NCBI GenBank assembly: GCA_965240325.2
Contig: OZ251223.1
Coordinates: 3,596,001 to 3,660,000 of the forward strand
Direction of reading: 5' to 3'
Length of the DNA stretch: 64,000 nucleotides
Source of the DNA: Rebecca billardiae RCC1528
Taxonomy: Eukaryota; Haptophyta
Below are positions 30,355 through 39,734 of this stretch, piece by piece (position 1 is the first letter of the stretch; each line of letters starts with the position of its first letter). Below the pieces are notes generated by a model. It searched no databases and was not told the DNA's origin. It saw only the letters and a program-made list of their open reading frames with translations. Position numbers and translations under genes: made by a program.

Positions 30355-33300
30355 CTATGCGACACAGCTCGCGACGAACTGGCTAATCGCCTTGTCGGCC
30401 GATCGGACCGAGAGCCGCATGCCCACCGACTTGCCTGCCTCGGCGCGCAAGTTGACAATGGCGAGCACCTGCACGCCCGTGAGGAAGACGCCGGTGAGCA
30501 GCACGGTGTGCGTGCGCGCGCCGTCTGCCGGCACGCCTGTGTTCTCGCACACCTGCGCGGCGGCGTGCACCCGAGAGGGCGTGCGCCAGGCGCGCGCTGC
30601 GTCAGCGTCGGACCGTCGGCGCAGCCGCGGCCGCGCACGTCGACGCGCGGCCGCACGCGCGCGCGTGCGCGCTGAGCGTGCGCACACCTCCATGCCGAGG
30701 AAGTCGACGATGGCCTTAATGGCGTCGAGCAGGCCGTTGTACGTGAGCGAGAAGGTCTCGATGACCTCCCCGCTGTTGCCGAGGCCCTGCGCGCGAAGGG
30801 AGGCGCCGGCACCGGCGACGGGCTTCGACGAGGCCCCCCACGCGCAGTGCTGTGCCGCTGCCGCTGCCGCGCCGGCGCTCGACGCGACGCAACGGCGCGG
30901 AGGCGCACGCGGCGGGGCGGCGCGCGCACGCGCACCTCCCAGTTCCCGCGGAAGTCGGCGATCATGATCGGCTTCATGTAGTCGGCGGCGCTGAGCTCGA
31001 GCTCCTCGAGCGCGTACTCGTCCTCGTACCCGGCGCTCGACGCGTCCGCGCCGCCCGTCGACGCGTCGACCTCGCGCACCACAAACTTGAGCGTGCAGCC
31101 GAGCGAGCCGGTCGGCGCGGCCTCGGCGCGCCGCAGGCAGACGTACGCCTGGCTGGGCTGGCCGTACGGCAGCTCGGTGCACGGCACCTCGGCCTCGAGC
31201 TCGACGCCGGCGCAGCCGCTCAGGTCGAGCTGCACGCACACGCTCTGCAGCAGCTGGTCCTCCAGCGTGTTCTTCAGGTCGAACGCGAGGATGGTGTGCT
31301 GCGCGTACACGTGCTTGGTGCAAGACACCGCGTACTCGGTCTCGGGGTCGGTCAGCGCGAGCGGCTTGGACGAGCCGAAGCGCTGGCCGACGTGGACGAA
31401 CTGCGGCATCTTGGAGATCAGGTCGGCCTCGGCCGCGGCCGCGCTCGCGCTGGCGCCCTTGCCCTGCGCCTTGGACGGCGTCGGCGCGCCGTAGTCGTCG
31501 TCGGACTTGTGCCTGCCCGCAGCGGCCACCTGCTCCTGCGCCGCCTTGCGCTCCGCGGCAATCATCTCGGCGGACATGGTCACGTTGAACACGGAGAAGG
31601 GCTGCTCGGAGGGCGCGGCGAGGTACTCCTGCACCGCGTGCTCGAGCGCGATCAGCGGCACGGGCAGCGGCTTGAGCACGAGCTCGATCGGGTTGAGCCC
31701 GAGCACGTTGTCCGGCGACGTGTCCATCTTGGTGAGCAGCTTGCAGTAGAAGGTCGCGCGGTCGCGCACCTCGTCGTCGTTGTCGTGCAGGCAGCGCTGC
31801 AGCAGCGTGACGATCGACTCGCGCAGCGCGGGGAGCTGCACGCCGAACTTGGCGAGCGCCGAGACGGCCGACGCGCGCACCGTCGCGTTCTCCAGCACCA
31901 CGCGGTTGTAGATGAAGCGGATGTACGACGAGGGCTCGGAGGTCTGCGGCCCCTCCTTGCCGAGCAGGTGCAGGATGGACGTCGAGAGCGCGGTGAACTC
32001 GCAGTCCTCGATGAACTCGCAGAGGTGCATGAGCCCGGCCTCCTTCGCGTCGGGGATCTGGCCGATGAGGTGCAGGATCGTGTCCACGATCGCCTTCTTG
32101 TACGCGAACCCGCCCTCCTCGCGCAGCATGTTGGACAGGAAGGTCATCAGCAGCCGGTGCTTCTGCGGAAACTTGATGCACATCGCGCGGATCGCGTCCA
32201 CGACAATCACCTTGAACTCGTCGGCGATCTCGCACATGAAGGAGGTGATCTGCTTCATCAGCCGCTCGACGCCGGACTCCGAGCCCGTCTTGAGCAGCGT
32301 GGTGATCGCGAGCGTCGCGATCGAGCGGTTCGAGTCGTTGATCAGCCCCTCCATGTCCATGTTGCACGGCGTGACCGCGCTCGGGTGGATCATCGCGATG
32401 CGGTTGAGCGTGCGCACGGCGGCGAAGCGCAGCGTGGGCTTGGACGAGCAGAGGAAGAGCTGCAGCACGGTGATCGCCGGCGTGAGCTCGCGCTGCGTCA
32501 CGTTCGGCAGGCCGCACAGCGCGTTCGCCCCCTCGTAGATCACCATGTCCGACTTGTGCCGCAGCGTGCTCTCGAGGTACTCCAGCAGCCCGCGGTCGCG
32601 CTCGTTCGAGCCGCTGCGCGCGGAGGGCGCCCGGGCGCGGGGGGAGCCGCCAGCGCAGGGGCGCGCGTGAGGGCTCTGCGCGCGTGCCGCGCGCGCGCGC
32701 GCGCGCGACGCCGACAGGCGGGCGGACAGGCGGACGGGCAGAGCGGCCGAGGAGCGGCGGGCAGCGAGGCGCGCTGCCGCAGGCGCGCCGCGCTCGGCGC
32801 TCGGGGGAGCGCGGCCACGGCGAGCGCGCGCACCCGTCCTCGTCCATCACCTTCTTGACGAAGCGGATGAGCAGGCACTGCGCGTACGGCGACTTGATCG
32901 GCGAGCGCGTGAGCGAGGTGACGATCTTCGAGACCGCCAGCCGGTCCTGCTTCTTGATCATGTGCAGCAGCGCGAGCGCATGGTACTGCACCGTCATGTT
33001 GTCCGACTGCAGCGCGGTCTGCACCTCGTTGACCCAGCGCTTCACGACCTCGGCGTTCACGCGGATGAGCTGGATGCCCGAGACTAGCGCAGACGCCGCG
33101 ACGAACGCGTTCTTGTCCACGAGCGCCTGCTTGAGGTGGCGCTCGATCTGCGCGAGCATCGTCGGGTCGGTCTGCGAGATGATCTTCGAGAGCACGCGGA
33201 TGGCGTTGGCGCGGTAGAGGTCGTGCTTCGAGTTCATGTCCTTGGTGAGCGTCGCCGTGACGATGATCACCTCCTCCGCCGATGGGTTGAGCTCCTTCAT

Positions 33301-33678
33301 CACCAGGTAGATCATGCGGCGCAGGTGGTCGTCCTTCGCCTGGAAGAGCTTCGTGACGCCAAAGAAGATCTCCGTCGACTCGGAGCGCGAGAGGACCTCG
33401 CCCTGGCCGAGGAGGTAGAGGATCTTGGTGATGAGCTGCGAGCACACCCGCGGGTTGAGCTGCGGGTCGTGGAAGACGCGGCACTCGAGCAGCACCTGGC
33501 TCTTCTGCAGCCCGCTGAAAGGGCTGTACACCTCGTCCTCGTCCTTCTTGCCGCCCGAGGCGAGGGTGCTGAGGGCCGCTTCCCTCACGCCGCTCAGCCA
33601 CTGCTGGCCCTGCGTCTGCCAGTCCGTCGGCCCCGGCTCCATCGGCGGCATCGCCTGCGGGTCGCGCAGATTGCTCAT
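30355..33678 (-). CDS. COPG: Coatomer subunit gamma (COPI), four exons
   Basis: Gamma-COP of the COPI vesicle coat, acting in retrograde Golgi-ER traffic. Exons 33678-32834, 32613-30936, 30786-30688, 30552-30355 give 939 aa. Phases agree and the joins read DEDGGSNERDRGLLEYLEST, NWEGLGNSGEVIETF and LGMEVCENTGVP. The N-terminal half is the adaptin-like trunk (LLECRVFHDPQLNPRVCSQL, KTGSESGVERLMKQITSFM, EIADEFKVIVVDAIRAMCIK). After a Gly/Ala linker comes the ear domain (DPETEYAVSCTKHVYAQHTI) and the terminal LGMEVCENTG... platform ending SVRSADKAISQFVASCVA. Length is near the usual 870-890 aa plus linker. Start 33678 (MSNLRDPQAM) is the first Met after the frame clears the divergent neighbour. 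It shares a 117-base spacer with the Tic22-like gene. Confidence 0.95.
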   Translation of the reverse strand: MSNLRDPQAMPPMEPGPTDWQTQGQQWLSGVREAALSTLASGGKKDEDEVYSPFSGLQKSQVLLECRVFHDPQLNPRVCSQLITKILYLLGQGEVLSRSESTEIFFGVTKLFQAKDDHLRRMIYLVMKELNPSAEEVIIVTATLTKDMNSKHDLYRANAIRVLSKIISQTDPTMLAQIERHLKQALVDKNAFVAASALVSGIQLIRVNAEVVKRWVNEVQTALQSDNMTVQYHALALLHMIKKQDRLAVSKIVTSLTRSPIKSPYAQCLLIRFVKKVMDEDGCARSPWPRSPERRARRACGSAPRCPPLLGRSARPPVRPPVGVARARARGTRAEPSRAPLRWRLPPRPGALRAQRLERARPRAAGVPREHAAAQVGHGDLRGGERAVRPAERDAARAHAGDHRAAALPLLVQAHAALRRRAHAQPHRDDPPERGHAVQHGHGGADQRLEPLDRDARDHHAAQDGLGVRRRAADEADHLLHVRDRRRVQGDCRGRDPRDVHQVSAEAPAADDLPVQHAARGGRVRVQEGDRGHDPAPHRPDPRREGGRAHAPLRVHRGLRVHRALDVHPAPARQGGAADLRALVVHPLHLQPRGAGERDGARVGRLGARQVRRAAPRAARVDRHAAAALPARQRRRGARPRDLLLQAAHQDGHVAGQRARAQPDRARAQAAARAADRARARGAGVPRRALRAALLRVQRDHVRRDDCRGAQGGAGAGGRCGQAQVRRRLRRADAVQGAGQGRQRERGRGRGRPDLQDAAVRPRRPALRLVQAARADRPRDRVRGVLHQARVRAAHHPRVRPEEHAGGPAAAERVRAARPERLRRRRARGRGAVHRAAVRPAQPGVRLPAARRGRADRLARLHAQVCGARGRRVDGRRGRVERRVRGRVRARGARAQRRRLHEADHDRRLPRELGGARARAAPPRAPPRRCVASSAGAAAAAAQHCAWGASSKPVAGAGASLRAQGLGNSGEVIETFSLTYNGLLDAIKAIVDFLGMEVCARSARTRARAAARRRARPRLRRRSDADAARAWRTPSRVHAAAQVCENTGVPADGARTHTVLLTGVFLTGVQVLAIVNLRAEAGKSVGMRLSVRSADKAISQFVASCVA

Positions 33679-33795
33679 GGCGCTCCTGTTGACGATGGCG
33701 GCGGCTCGCCGTCGCTCGCCAGCGAGACAAGCGCCGATCTCAGCACAGATCAAGTCCGGACCACGGCTGTCCCCGGACGTCAGACGGTCGGGAAC
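33679..33795. promoter_or_regulatory. Divergent spacer of 117 bp
   Basis: Separates gamma-COP (minus) from the Tic22-like gene (plus). Probably a shared promoter, judged by spacing only. Confidence 0.4.
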
Positions 33796-35150
33796 ATGGC
33801 TGGACGCGTGGCGTTCATCACCGCGTGCGCGCTGCTCGCGGCCGGCGCGCCGGCGGCGGTGGCGGAGGACAGGCGCGCCCCGCCACGCGGGCGGCCGGCG
33901 CCTGGGGCTACTCAGCCGAGCGCGCCCACCGCTGCGCCGCTCTGGGCCTCCGTGCCTGTCGGCGTCGGGCTGGGCGCGGCGATGCTGCCGTTCTCGCCCG
34001 TGTACGCAGCGATCGCGGCGGGCGTGGCGCAGGCCCCGCAGTCGCGGCTCATGATGACCCGCGTCGCCACGGCGGTGCGCACCAAGCTCGGCATCTCGCG
34101 CTCGAGCGCGGGCGAGGGCAAGACGGTCACCGTCCGCGACTTTGCGCGCGCGCTCAACGCGCGGCTGCCCAGCATTGTCGACGAGCTGTACGACGTGCCC
34201 GCCTTCCTCGTGGTGGACGCGTCGGGCAAGCCGCTCAAGATCAGCGTGGGCGAGGAGACGCGCTCGAACCTGACATTCGCCTACCTCGAGGCCGCCGACG
34301 CCCTCGCGCTCGCCAATGGGCTGCGAACACCAGCGGGCGAGCAGGTCTCGGACATCAAAGTGGTCGGGTGCGCCGCCGGAAGCGAAGCGCCGGCTGCGCG
34401 CTCCGTGCTCCGCGCCCCTCGCCGCGCGCACCGCGCGAGGAGCGGGTGGCTTGGGCCGGGCCGCCGCGCTCCGCTCACACACCCCGCGCCAACGCGCCCG
34501 CCCGCCACCCCGCCGCTCCCCTCGCAGCACCTCGCTGGGCGAGGTCGTGAAGGGCTACCTCGCCAAGCGCGCCGCCGCCGAGGCGGACGGGACGGCCGAC
34601 GAGGAGGCCGAGATGCTCATCATGCCCGGCTCGCAGGAGACGCGCATCGCCGCCGACCTGATCAGCAAGCTGGGCAGCGAGAACTCGATGGTGCCCAACG
34701 CCGTCCCCATCTACCAGGTGGACGGCCTGACGGAGCTCGAGGGTGGGCAGGGAGAAGGCAAGCCGCAGCCGCTGCTCTGCTTCTTCCGCTTCAACGACAT
34801 GCAGGCGCGCGTCGAGAAGGCGCGGAAGGCGAAGGGGGGCGACGAGAAGAACGCGACGGCGCCAGATGCGAAGCTGCGCGTGCGGCTGATGAGGCTACAC
34901 GAAGTCGCCGCGCTCGCCGGGTCGGAGCGGCTCCCAGGTGCGTGCGCGGCCACCACGCGCGCCGCGCACCCCGCATCGCGCGGCCGACGCGCGCGGAACC
35001 CTGGCACCCTCCTTCCCATCACCTCCAGGCAAGCCCCAGTTCGTGCCGTCGTCGACCGCGGTGGCAGAGCTCGCGCGCATCCACGCAGAGGCGGGCTCAC
35101 GGAACAAGAGCAGTGGGAGCCGCGTGGCCTCGAAAGGCGCCGCCAAGTGA
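33796..35150 (+). CDS. Tic22-like plastid protein, three exons (367 aa)
   Basis: Probably a Tic22-family chaperone of the plastid envelope intermembrane space. Exons 33796-34367, 34528-34937, 35029-35150; joins are phase 2 (gg|c) and phase 1 (g|gc), and give SDIKVVGTSLGEVVKGY and RLPGKPQFVPSSTAVAEL. The Tic22 pattern is visible twice as a value-containing beta strand, an edge helix and a K-V-V-x-x-S-L strand: YDVPAFLVVDASGKPLKIS then LTFAYLEAADALALANGL then KVVGTSLGEVV, and later AVPIYQVDGLTELEG then QPLLCFFRFNDMQARVEKAR then LRVRLMRLHEVAAL. The start MAGRVAFITACALLAAGAPA is a signal peptide, followed by an alanine/proline-rich transit-like stretch, as for complex-plastid proteins. Introns are 160 and 91 bases. 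Confidence 0.65.
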
Positions 35151-35363
35151 GGCTCCGGCTCACAGTGCAAGATCACTCAGTCGGGTGCGCGATAGCCCTG
35201 CCCCTGGCATCCCGAGTCACCGTGCCCTCCTGCCTCCTGCCTCCTCTCTCCCTTGCCACTCCTCGCGCCCACTGACCCAGTGAGTCAGTGACGACCGTGT
35301 TTGCCATGCGACTGTGTCTACTGTCACCGTGACCCAGTGATGCCGACCGAGGCGCCCTGCCGG

Positions 35364-35476
35364 CCCGAACAGTGACGGGGGTGACGGACTCGGACGATAC
35401 GGTTGAAATCGGCGCCGCGGTTCCAATGCAGAGTCTTGATGTGCTTGACGCTGTCGCTTGTCGTCACGCTTATTAT
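35364..35476. repeat. Dispersed repeat, copy 1 of 2
   Basis: About 112 bases nearly identical to 39620-39734 in the same orientation, including GTGACGGACTCGGACGATAC and, further on, GGTTGAAATCGGCGCCG. The copies differ by a few substitutions and a short indel. No coding capacity or terminal repeats recognised. Confidence 0.8.
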
Positions 35477-36339
35477 TGTCATGCACTCGTAACAGGCTGC
35501 ATGCTGAGTCCGCGCCGGCAGTGATGATTGATGACACTTTGCTCTCGACAGCGCACAGGCGGCGTCGGCTGCTGAGTATCGTCGAGTACGCTCGCAGGAC
35601 GGCGGACCGATTAAGTGCGCGCGCTGCCAGTCCCACTAAGCTAGTACCGACACTTACGTATACTGATGAGTACTGACGCGGCGCGGCACGGACAAGGCTA
35701 CTCATGCAAGGTCCCCGCACTACCGACCCTACCGAGAATACTGACCGAGTATTAGCCTACGTCAAATAGAAATAGATCGAGCTAGAGCTTACAGATAACA
35801 GAATCATACAGACTCAGACCGTCAGAGTCCGAGCCCGAGGTCGCGGTAGCTAGTACTCCGCATCAATGTCTTCAATATGACTACTGACATTATTGTGGTT
35901 ATTCATATTTATTCTTTCTCTACAACCAGATTTTCTATTCCTCGACTTTCTTCACTCGGTCCGACTACTTCCGCAACTCGGCAAGACCAAGGCCGCGCAC
36001 ACCCGACACCGGCCAGGGAGACCCCATCCACTAACTGCACCACGGCATCAACTCGAACACGGCCTCGGACCGTCGACGCGTGCAACTACATGATGACCAA
36101 GGCCGGCGACGACTGCAAATAGGCTACAGCGGCATCCCTGGGCGGCACCTACTGCCTCCGTGTGATCAGCATCGGCGACGACTACCTCACCCGCGGCCAA
36201 CGCGCTCACATCCCCCGTCTCCAATCAGTACTTCGTCTTCGACCTTAGACGAATCAGGAGAGCCGCGCCCTCGTGCCTGTGTCTTTTAAAAATCATAGAA
36301 TTGGTCCGCTGATTCAGACCGGACTGACGTGATCAGACC

Positions 36340-36623
36340 AAGGGGCTTACAAAATATTACCAGTTACCACTGGGGGCGAAAGCGCCAGTGAGGAGCCCCG
36401 TCGGATGCGATGTACATGAGACGGAAAGTGTCCGGGAGCTCGTATGAGGAAAACACAGGAATGCCTGGGAAGAATATGATGAGGTCACGACAGATCTACC
36501 CGCTTTCCCGGATTCAAACTTCTCGCACAGTGTTTTCCGCTGACCGGACCGACTTTCCGTCTCATGTACATATCGCATCCGACAGCTGTGTTTCGCCCCC
36601 AGTGGTATTTTGTAAGCCCCTTC
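36340..36623. repeat. Fold-back (inverted) repeat with about 85-95 bp arms
   Basis: The left arm at 36340-36436 begins AAGGGGCTTACAAAATA and contains CCACTGGGGGCGAAA, TCGGATGCGAT and GTACATGAGACGGAAAGT. The right arm at 36539-36623 is its reverse complement with small indels. About 100 bases separate the arms. The layout matches a fold-back or MITE-type element; no target-site duplication was established. Confidence 0.75.
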
Positions 36624-36675
36624 AGGCTTGCAAACGTCAAGCCCCCCAAAGCGGCAAAGGCCCCTCGCGCCTTGG

Positions 36676-36705
36676 CGGGCAACACCTCTCAGGAGGTGTT
36701 GCCCG
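36676..36705. other. Perfect 13-bp stem with TCAG loop
   Basis: CGGGCAACACCTC pairs perfectly with GAGGTGTTGCCCG across a four-base loop. It lies between the fold-back repeat and the hairpin-bearing repeat, and may belong to one of them. Confidence 0.75.
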
Positions 36706-36769
36706 TCCGGGAGCTCTTGAATACGCGTTGCGCGTGCGCGGGCACTCCCGGACAGCCGCCGCTCCGAGT

Positions 36770-36967
36770 CAGGGGCGTTCCCCGCATTGGTCATTCGCCA
36801 AATTGAACCACCTTCCTATTGCCCGAATTCAACGTCACACAACAATATAATAATAACGAGCTTCCTACATTTGAATACGGGATGGAAAAGACAAAGCCCC
36901 CGCAGCGGGGGCTTTGCTTTTCACGCACTGTTTCACGAGCGTGTGGCAGGATCCCGGGCGCCCTTGA
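36770..36967 (+). repeat. Hairpin-bearing repeat family, copy A
   Basis: About 195 bases that match 44335-44152 on the opposite strand. Shared blocks: CAGGGGCGTTCCCCGCA, ATTGGTCAT-like, CTTCCTAT, a central hairpin, then GAGCGTGTGGCAGGATCCCGG and CGCCCTTG. The hairpin here is CAAAGCCCCCG / CGGGGGCTTTG with a short loop at 36892-36916. Confidence 0.75.
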
Positions 36968-37082
36968 TCAGACCGGACCGCTGCGCAGTCCAGCCGCAGT
37001 GTGGATCAAGGCTGAGGGGGTTCGTTGGATGGCGTCATTGTGTCGTGCACGTTGAAGCTCCCGCCGCTGCCGAGGCGCCTAC

Positions 37083-38183
37083 ATGACGAACCCGGTTGCA
37101 CTCGCGATCGTGGTGCTTGCCTCGGGTATCGTCGGCATGCACACACACGCTGCTTCTTGCCATGACGTAAACGTAAACGCTCAGTGGAGGAATGGATCTC
37201 CAGAACCACGGATCATCGGGCGCCGGGATCCGGGCGCGGTGAACCGCATCGGTGCGCCGCGCTCTAGACGCAGAAGATCACTGCACCAGCAGGTCTACCG
37301 CCTCGTGCACATCCCTAAGACAGGGGGAAGCTCATTTATGGAGGTAGTGCATCGCCTTATGCCACAGAACGCAACCATTCGCTCCTCGGAGAGGTCGTAT
37401 CGGATGCAGAAAACGGTAAAGCCCAGAGGCGGTCGCTTCGTCACCATCGTGCGCGAGCCACGCGCGCACGTCTACTCCATGTTTCTGGGCAGCAAGTACG
37501 CTCCTGCAATGCGACATCTCCAGAAAAGACCACCCTGGAACGCTGTCAACGGCTCCGAAGTGAACGCAGGGCTTGATGAGTGGCTCGACAGCTTCATCAA
37601 CGATGTCCCTCGCCGAGCAGCCCAGCCACGCACAGGGGAATGCACGCCATTACCGTGGCCAGTGTACAACCCCTGGAACCTCCAGTCGTACTTTTTCGAG
37701 GGGCTTGACGACCATGGCCACGCCTGCAAGCATTGCCATGCTGACGGGCGTTGCCATGCACATCTAGTGCCAAACATCACGATCGCTTCAGCTGCCTTGG
37801 ATGAGGTCTTTTTCGTTGGGCTGCAGTCCCATTTCCATGCAAGCCTTTGCCTCTTCGAGTGGATGGCCCGAGGCGGTGCGGTCTCCGAGCGCTGCGTGAA
37901 CAAGGTGCATGGAACGCAGACGGCCGGGCGTGGCGCCGCCGGTAACGTGCATTCCCCATTGGAAACATTGTCCGTGCCCATGCTGAAGCACTGCGTGCCC
38001 CCTCATTCACTCCACGACCTGAGCGAGCAGACCTTGGCCAAGATGGATGCCCTTACCCGCGTGGATGCGCTTTTCTACGCGCACGCAAGGCGACGCTTCG
38101 CTCATGACCTCCGGGTCATGCAGACATCTAGCGGCGTTACCCTCCTGGACAATTCATCAGAGATCCATCAGCTGCTCCTATGA
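37083..38183 (+). CDS. Secreted sulfotransferase-family protein (366 aa)
   Basis: Predicted PAPS-dependent sulfotransferase of the secretory pathway; acceptor unknown. Signal peptide or anchor MTNPVALAIVVLASGIVGMH, then a basic linker with SRRRRS. The PAPS loop VHIPKTGGSSFMEVVHRL at 75-92 is the classical form, and the 3'-phosphate motif is TIVREPRAHVYSMF at 121-134. A central Cys/His-rich patch, HACKHCHADGRCHAH, is unusual and could bind metal. The later FVGLQSHFHASLCLFEWM resembles the helix found after the catalytic core in heparan/chondroitin-type enzymes. Its codon use is clearly less GC-biased than the neighbouring housekeeping genes, and it sits inside the repeat-rich zone, so recent acquisition or relaxed bias is possible. 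Single exon. Confidence 0.82.
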   Translation: MTNPVALAIVVLASGIVGMHTHAASCHDVNVNAQWRNGSPEPRIIGRRDPGAVNRIGAPRSRRRRSLHQQVYRLVHIPKTGGSSFMEVVHRLMPQNATIRSSERSYRMQKTVKPRGGRFVTIVREPRAHVYSMFLGSKYAPAMRHLQKRPPWNAVNGSEVNAGLDEWLDSFINDVPRRAAQPRTGECTPLPWPVYNPWNLQSYFFEGLDDHGHACKHCHADGRCHAHLVPNITIASAALDEVFFVGLQSHFHASLCLFEWMARGGAVSERCVNKVHGTQTAGRGAAGNVHSPLETLSVPMLKHCVPPHSLHDLSEQTLAKMDALTRVDALFYAHARRRFAHDLRVMQTSSGVTLLDNSSEIHQLLL

Positions 38184-38404
38184 CTCACTTGAGTTATCAC
38201 GGTCACAGACACGGCGTGATCACGTAATAATGACGCGTGTGATCACGTGACGCGTCACGTCGGCAATGGGTCCGTCACGTGACAGCAGTCCGGTAGTCAT
38301 GGTGTGCACCCGGACCGAGCCCCCTGGCCCGAGGCCGGGGCAGTGCGCGCCTGCGCGGGGGCCGCGCCGACTCGCCGCCAGTCCTCGACGGGCTCGAGGC
38401 TCGG

Positions 38405-38765
38405 CGACGAGCCAAGGCCGGGGTTCGCGGCCGCGCAGTCGGATGAGCGCCGTGGCGGACGCGCCGAGCGCGGAGGCGGGCGCGCCGAGCGCGGAGGCGG
38501 CGCGTGTTGAAGGACCCCCGGAGTGCCTGTGCAGCTGTCTAATCGCGCTAGTTCATGAGTCACTCGTCAGTACTAGTGGCGAGTCCTCGAGACGAGCCAA
38601 GGTGGGTTCGCGGCCGCAGTCGGATGAGCGCCGTGGCGGACGCGCCGAGCGCGGAGGCGGGCGCGCCGAGCGCGGAGGGCGAGGCGGCGCGTGTTGAAGG
38701 ACCCCGGAGTGCCTGTGCAGCTGTCTAATCGCGCTAGTTCATGAGTCACTCGTCAGTACTAGTGT
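38405..38765. repeat. Tandem duplication, period about 181 bp, two copies
   Basis: Both copies contain GAGCCAAGG, GGTTCGCGGCCG, CAGTCGGATGAGCGCCGTGG, GCGCCGAGCGCGGAGG and the ending CTGTGCAGCTGTCTAATCGC. Equivalent bases are 181 positions apart (38437 and 38618). Copies differ by a few indels in the GC-rich half. Confidence 0.85.
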
Positions 38766-39619
38766 CTAGTCTGTCGTAGTTAGATTTCGTCATTATTCAC
38801 TCCAAAAAAGGCCCAAAATTTTTCCTCCCCGGGGGGGACCCCCCGGACCCCCCCGTGCGGGGCCGGACTCGTCACGTGATGTCACGTGATCACGCCTGTT
38901 GGGCAGCCGTGACGACACGTGATGGTCACTGTGCGACGAAATCCCAGCCCTGGAATGAACGTCTCTACTGTAGCTATGCGGTCTCAAAAAATCGAAACTC
39001 GGTCTCCCCTCCAGGTTGAAAATCGCGCCCCGGCCCCGGCCTTTTTTCTTTGATCAAAGATCTTTTTACAATAACGTGGTTAGTGCCCGCTGGCGGGCTC
39101 CACGCTGCGCGCTCCGCCCTGCACCACGGGCCATAATGATTAACAGTACTCAGTAGTTAGTTAAATAGACGACTGTCGTGGCAGTTGATCTGACGCGTGA
39201 ATTCATCGTCATTCATGACTCCCGCATGAGCTAGCTACTAGATATAGTTTTGAGTTTACTAAGAAAATAAGAGGCGCACACAGCTTGCAGGCAGGCGAGA
39301 TCTGAGTAGCTAGGAAAACATGAACGCGCCGCAGAGCACGGTCAATACTCAATAGGCAACTCAGGCAGGAAAAGTGGATTATTATTATTTTGGCGCACCC
39401 CCCGCCCCGAAAGGTCCGTGACGGGCGTGAGCTCGTCGTACGTAGTTCTGCTGATGTCGTCATAACATTCAGCATCGTCGTCAAGCAGCTACGTCTAGTA
39501 AGTAACTGCTATGCTCCGCTGCTGTGGAAACGGCCAACGGCCAACGGGCAGCCGCCGGCCTGCTCTGCCGTCTGCGCCTTGACCCCGACGAGTGCCCGGG
39601 CCGTATGACCACTAATGAC

Positions 39620-39734
39620 TGCCCGAACGTGACGGCGGTGACGGACTCGGACGATACGGTTGAAATCGGCGCCGCTGTTCCAATGCAGAGTCTTACAAGT
39701 GCTTGACGCTGTAGCTTGTCGTCACGCTTATTAC
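39620..39734. repeat. Dispersed repeat, copy 2 of 2
   Basis: Direct-orientation partner of 35364-35476, about 90 percent identical by eye, again followed by CTTGTCGTCACGCTTATTA. Confidence 0.8.

Larger units (their letters stand above)
35151..37082. other. Gene-poor AT-rich region with repeats
   Basis: About 1.9 kb with no convincing gene. It contains one copy of a dispersed repeat (35364-35476), a possible decayed Cys-rich fragment around 36060-36210, a fold-back repeat (36340-36623), a perfect 13-bp hairpin (36676-36705) and one copy of a hairpin-bearing repeat (36770-36967). Codon-like GC bias is absent. Confidence 0.6.

Noticed and set aside
36410-36850. Overlapping frames of about 145 codons within the fold-back repeat
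   Set aside because: They simply translate the two inverted arms.
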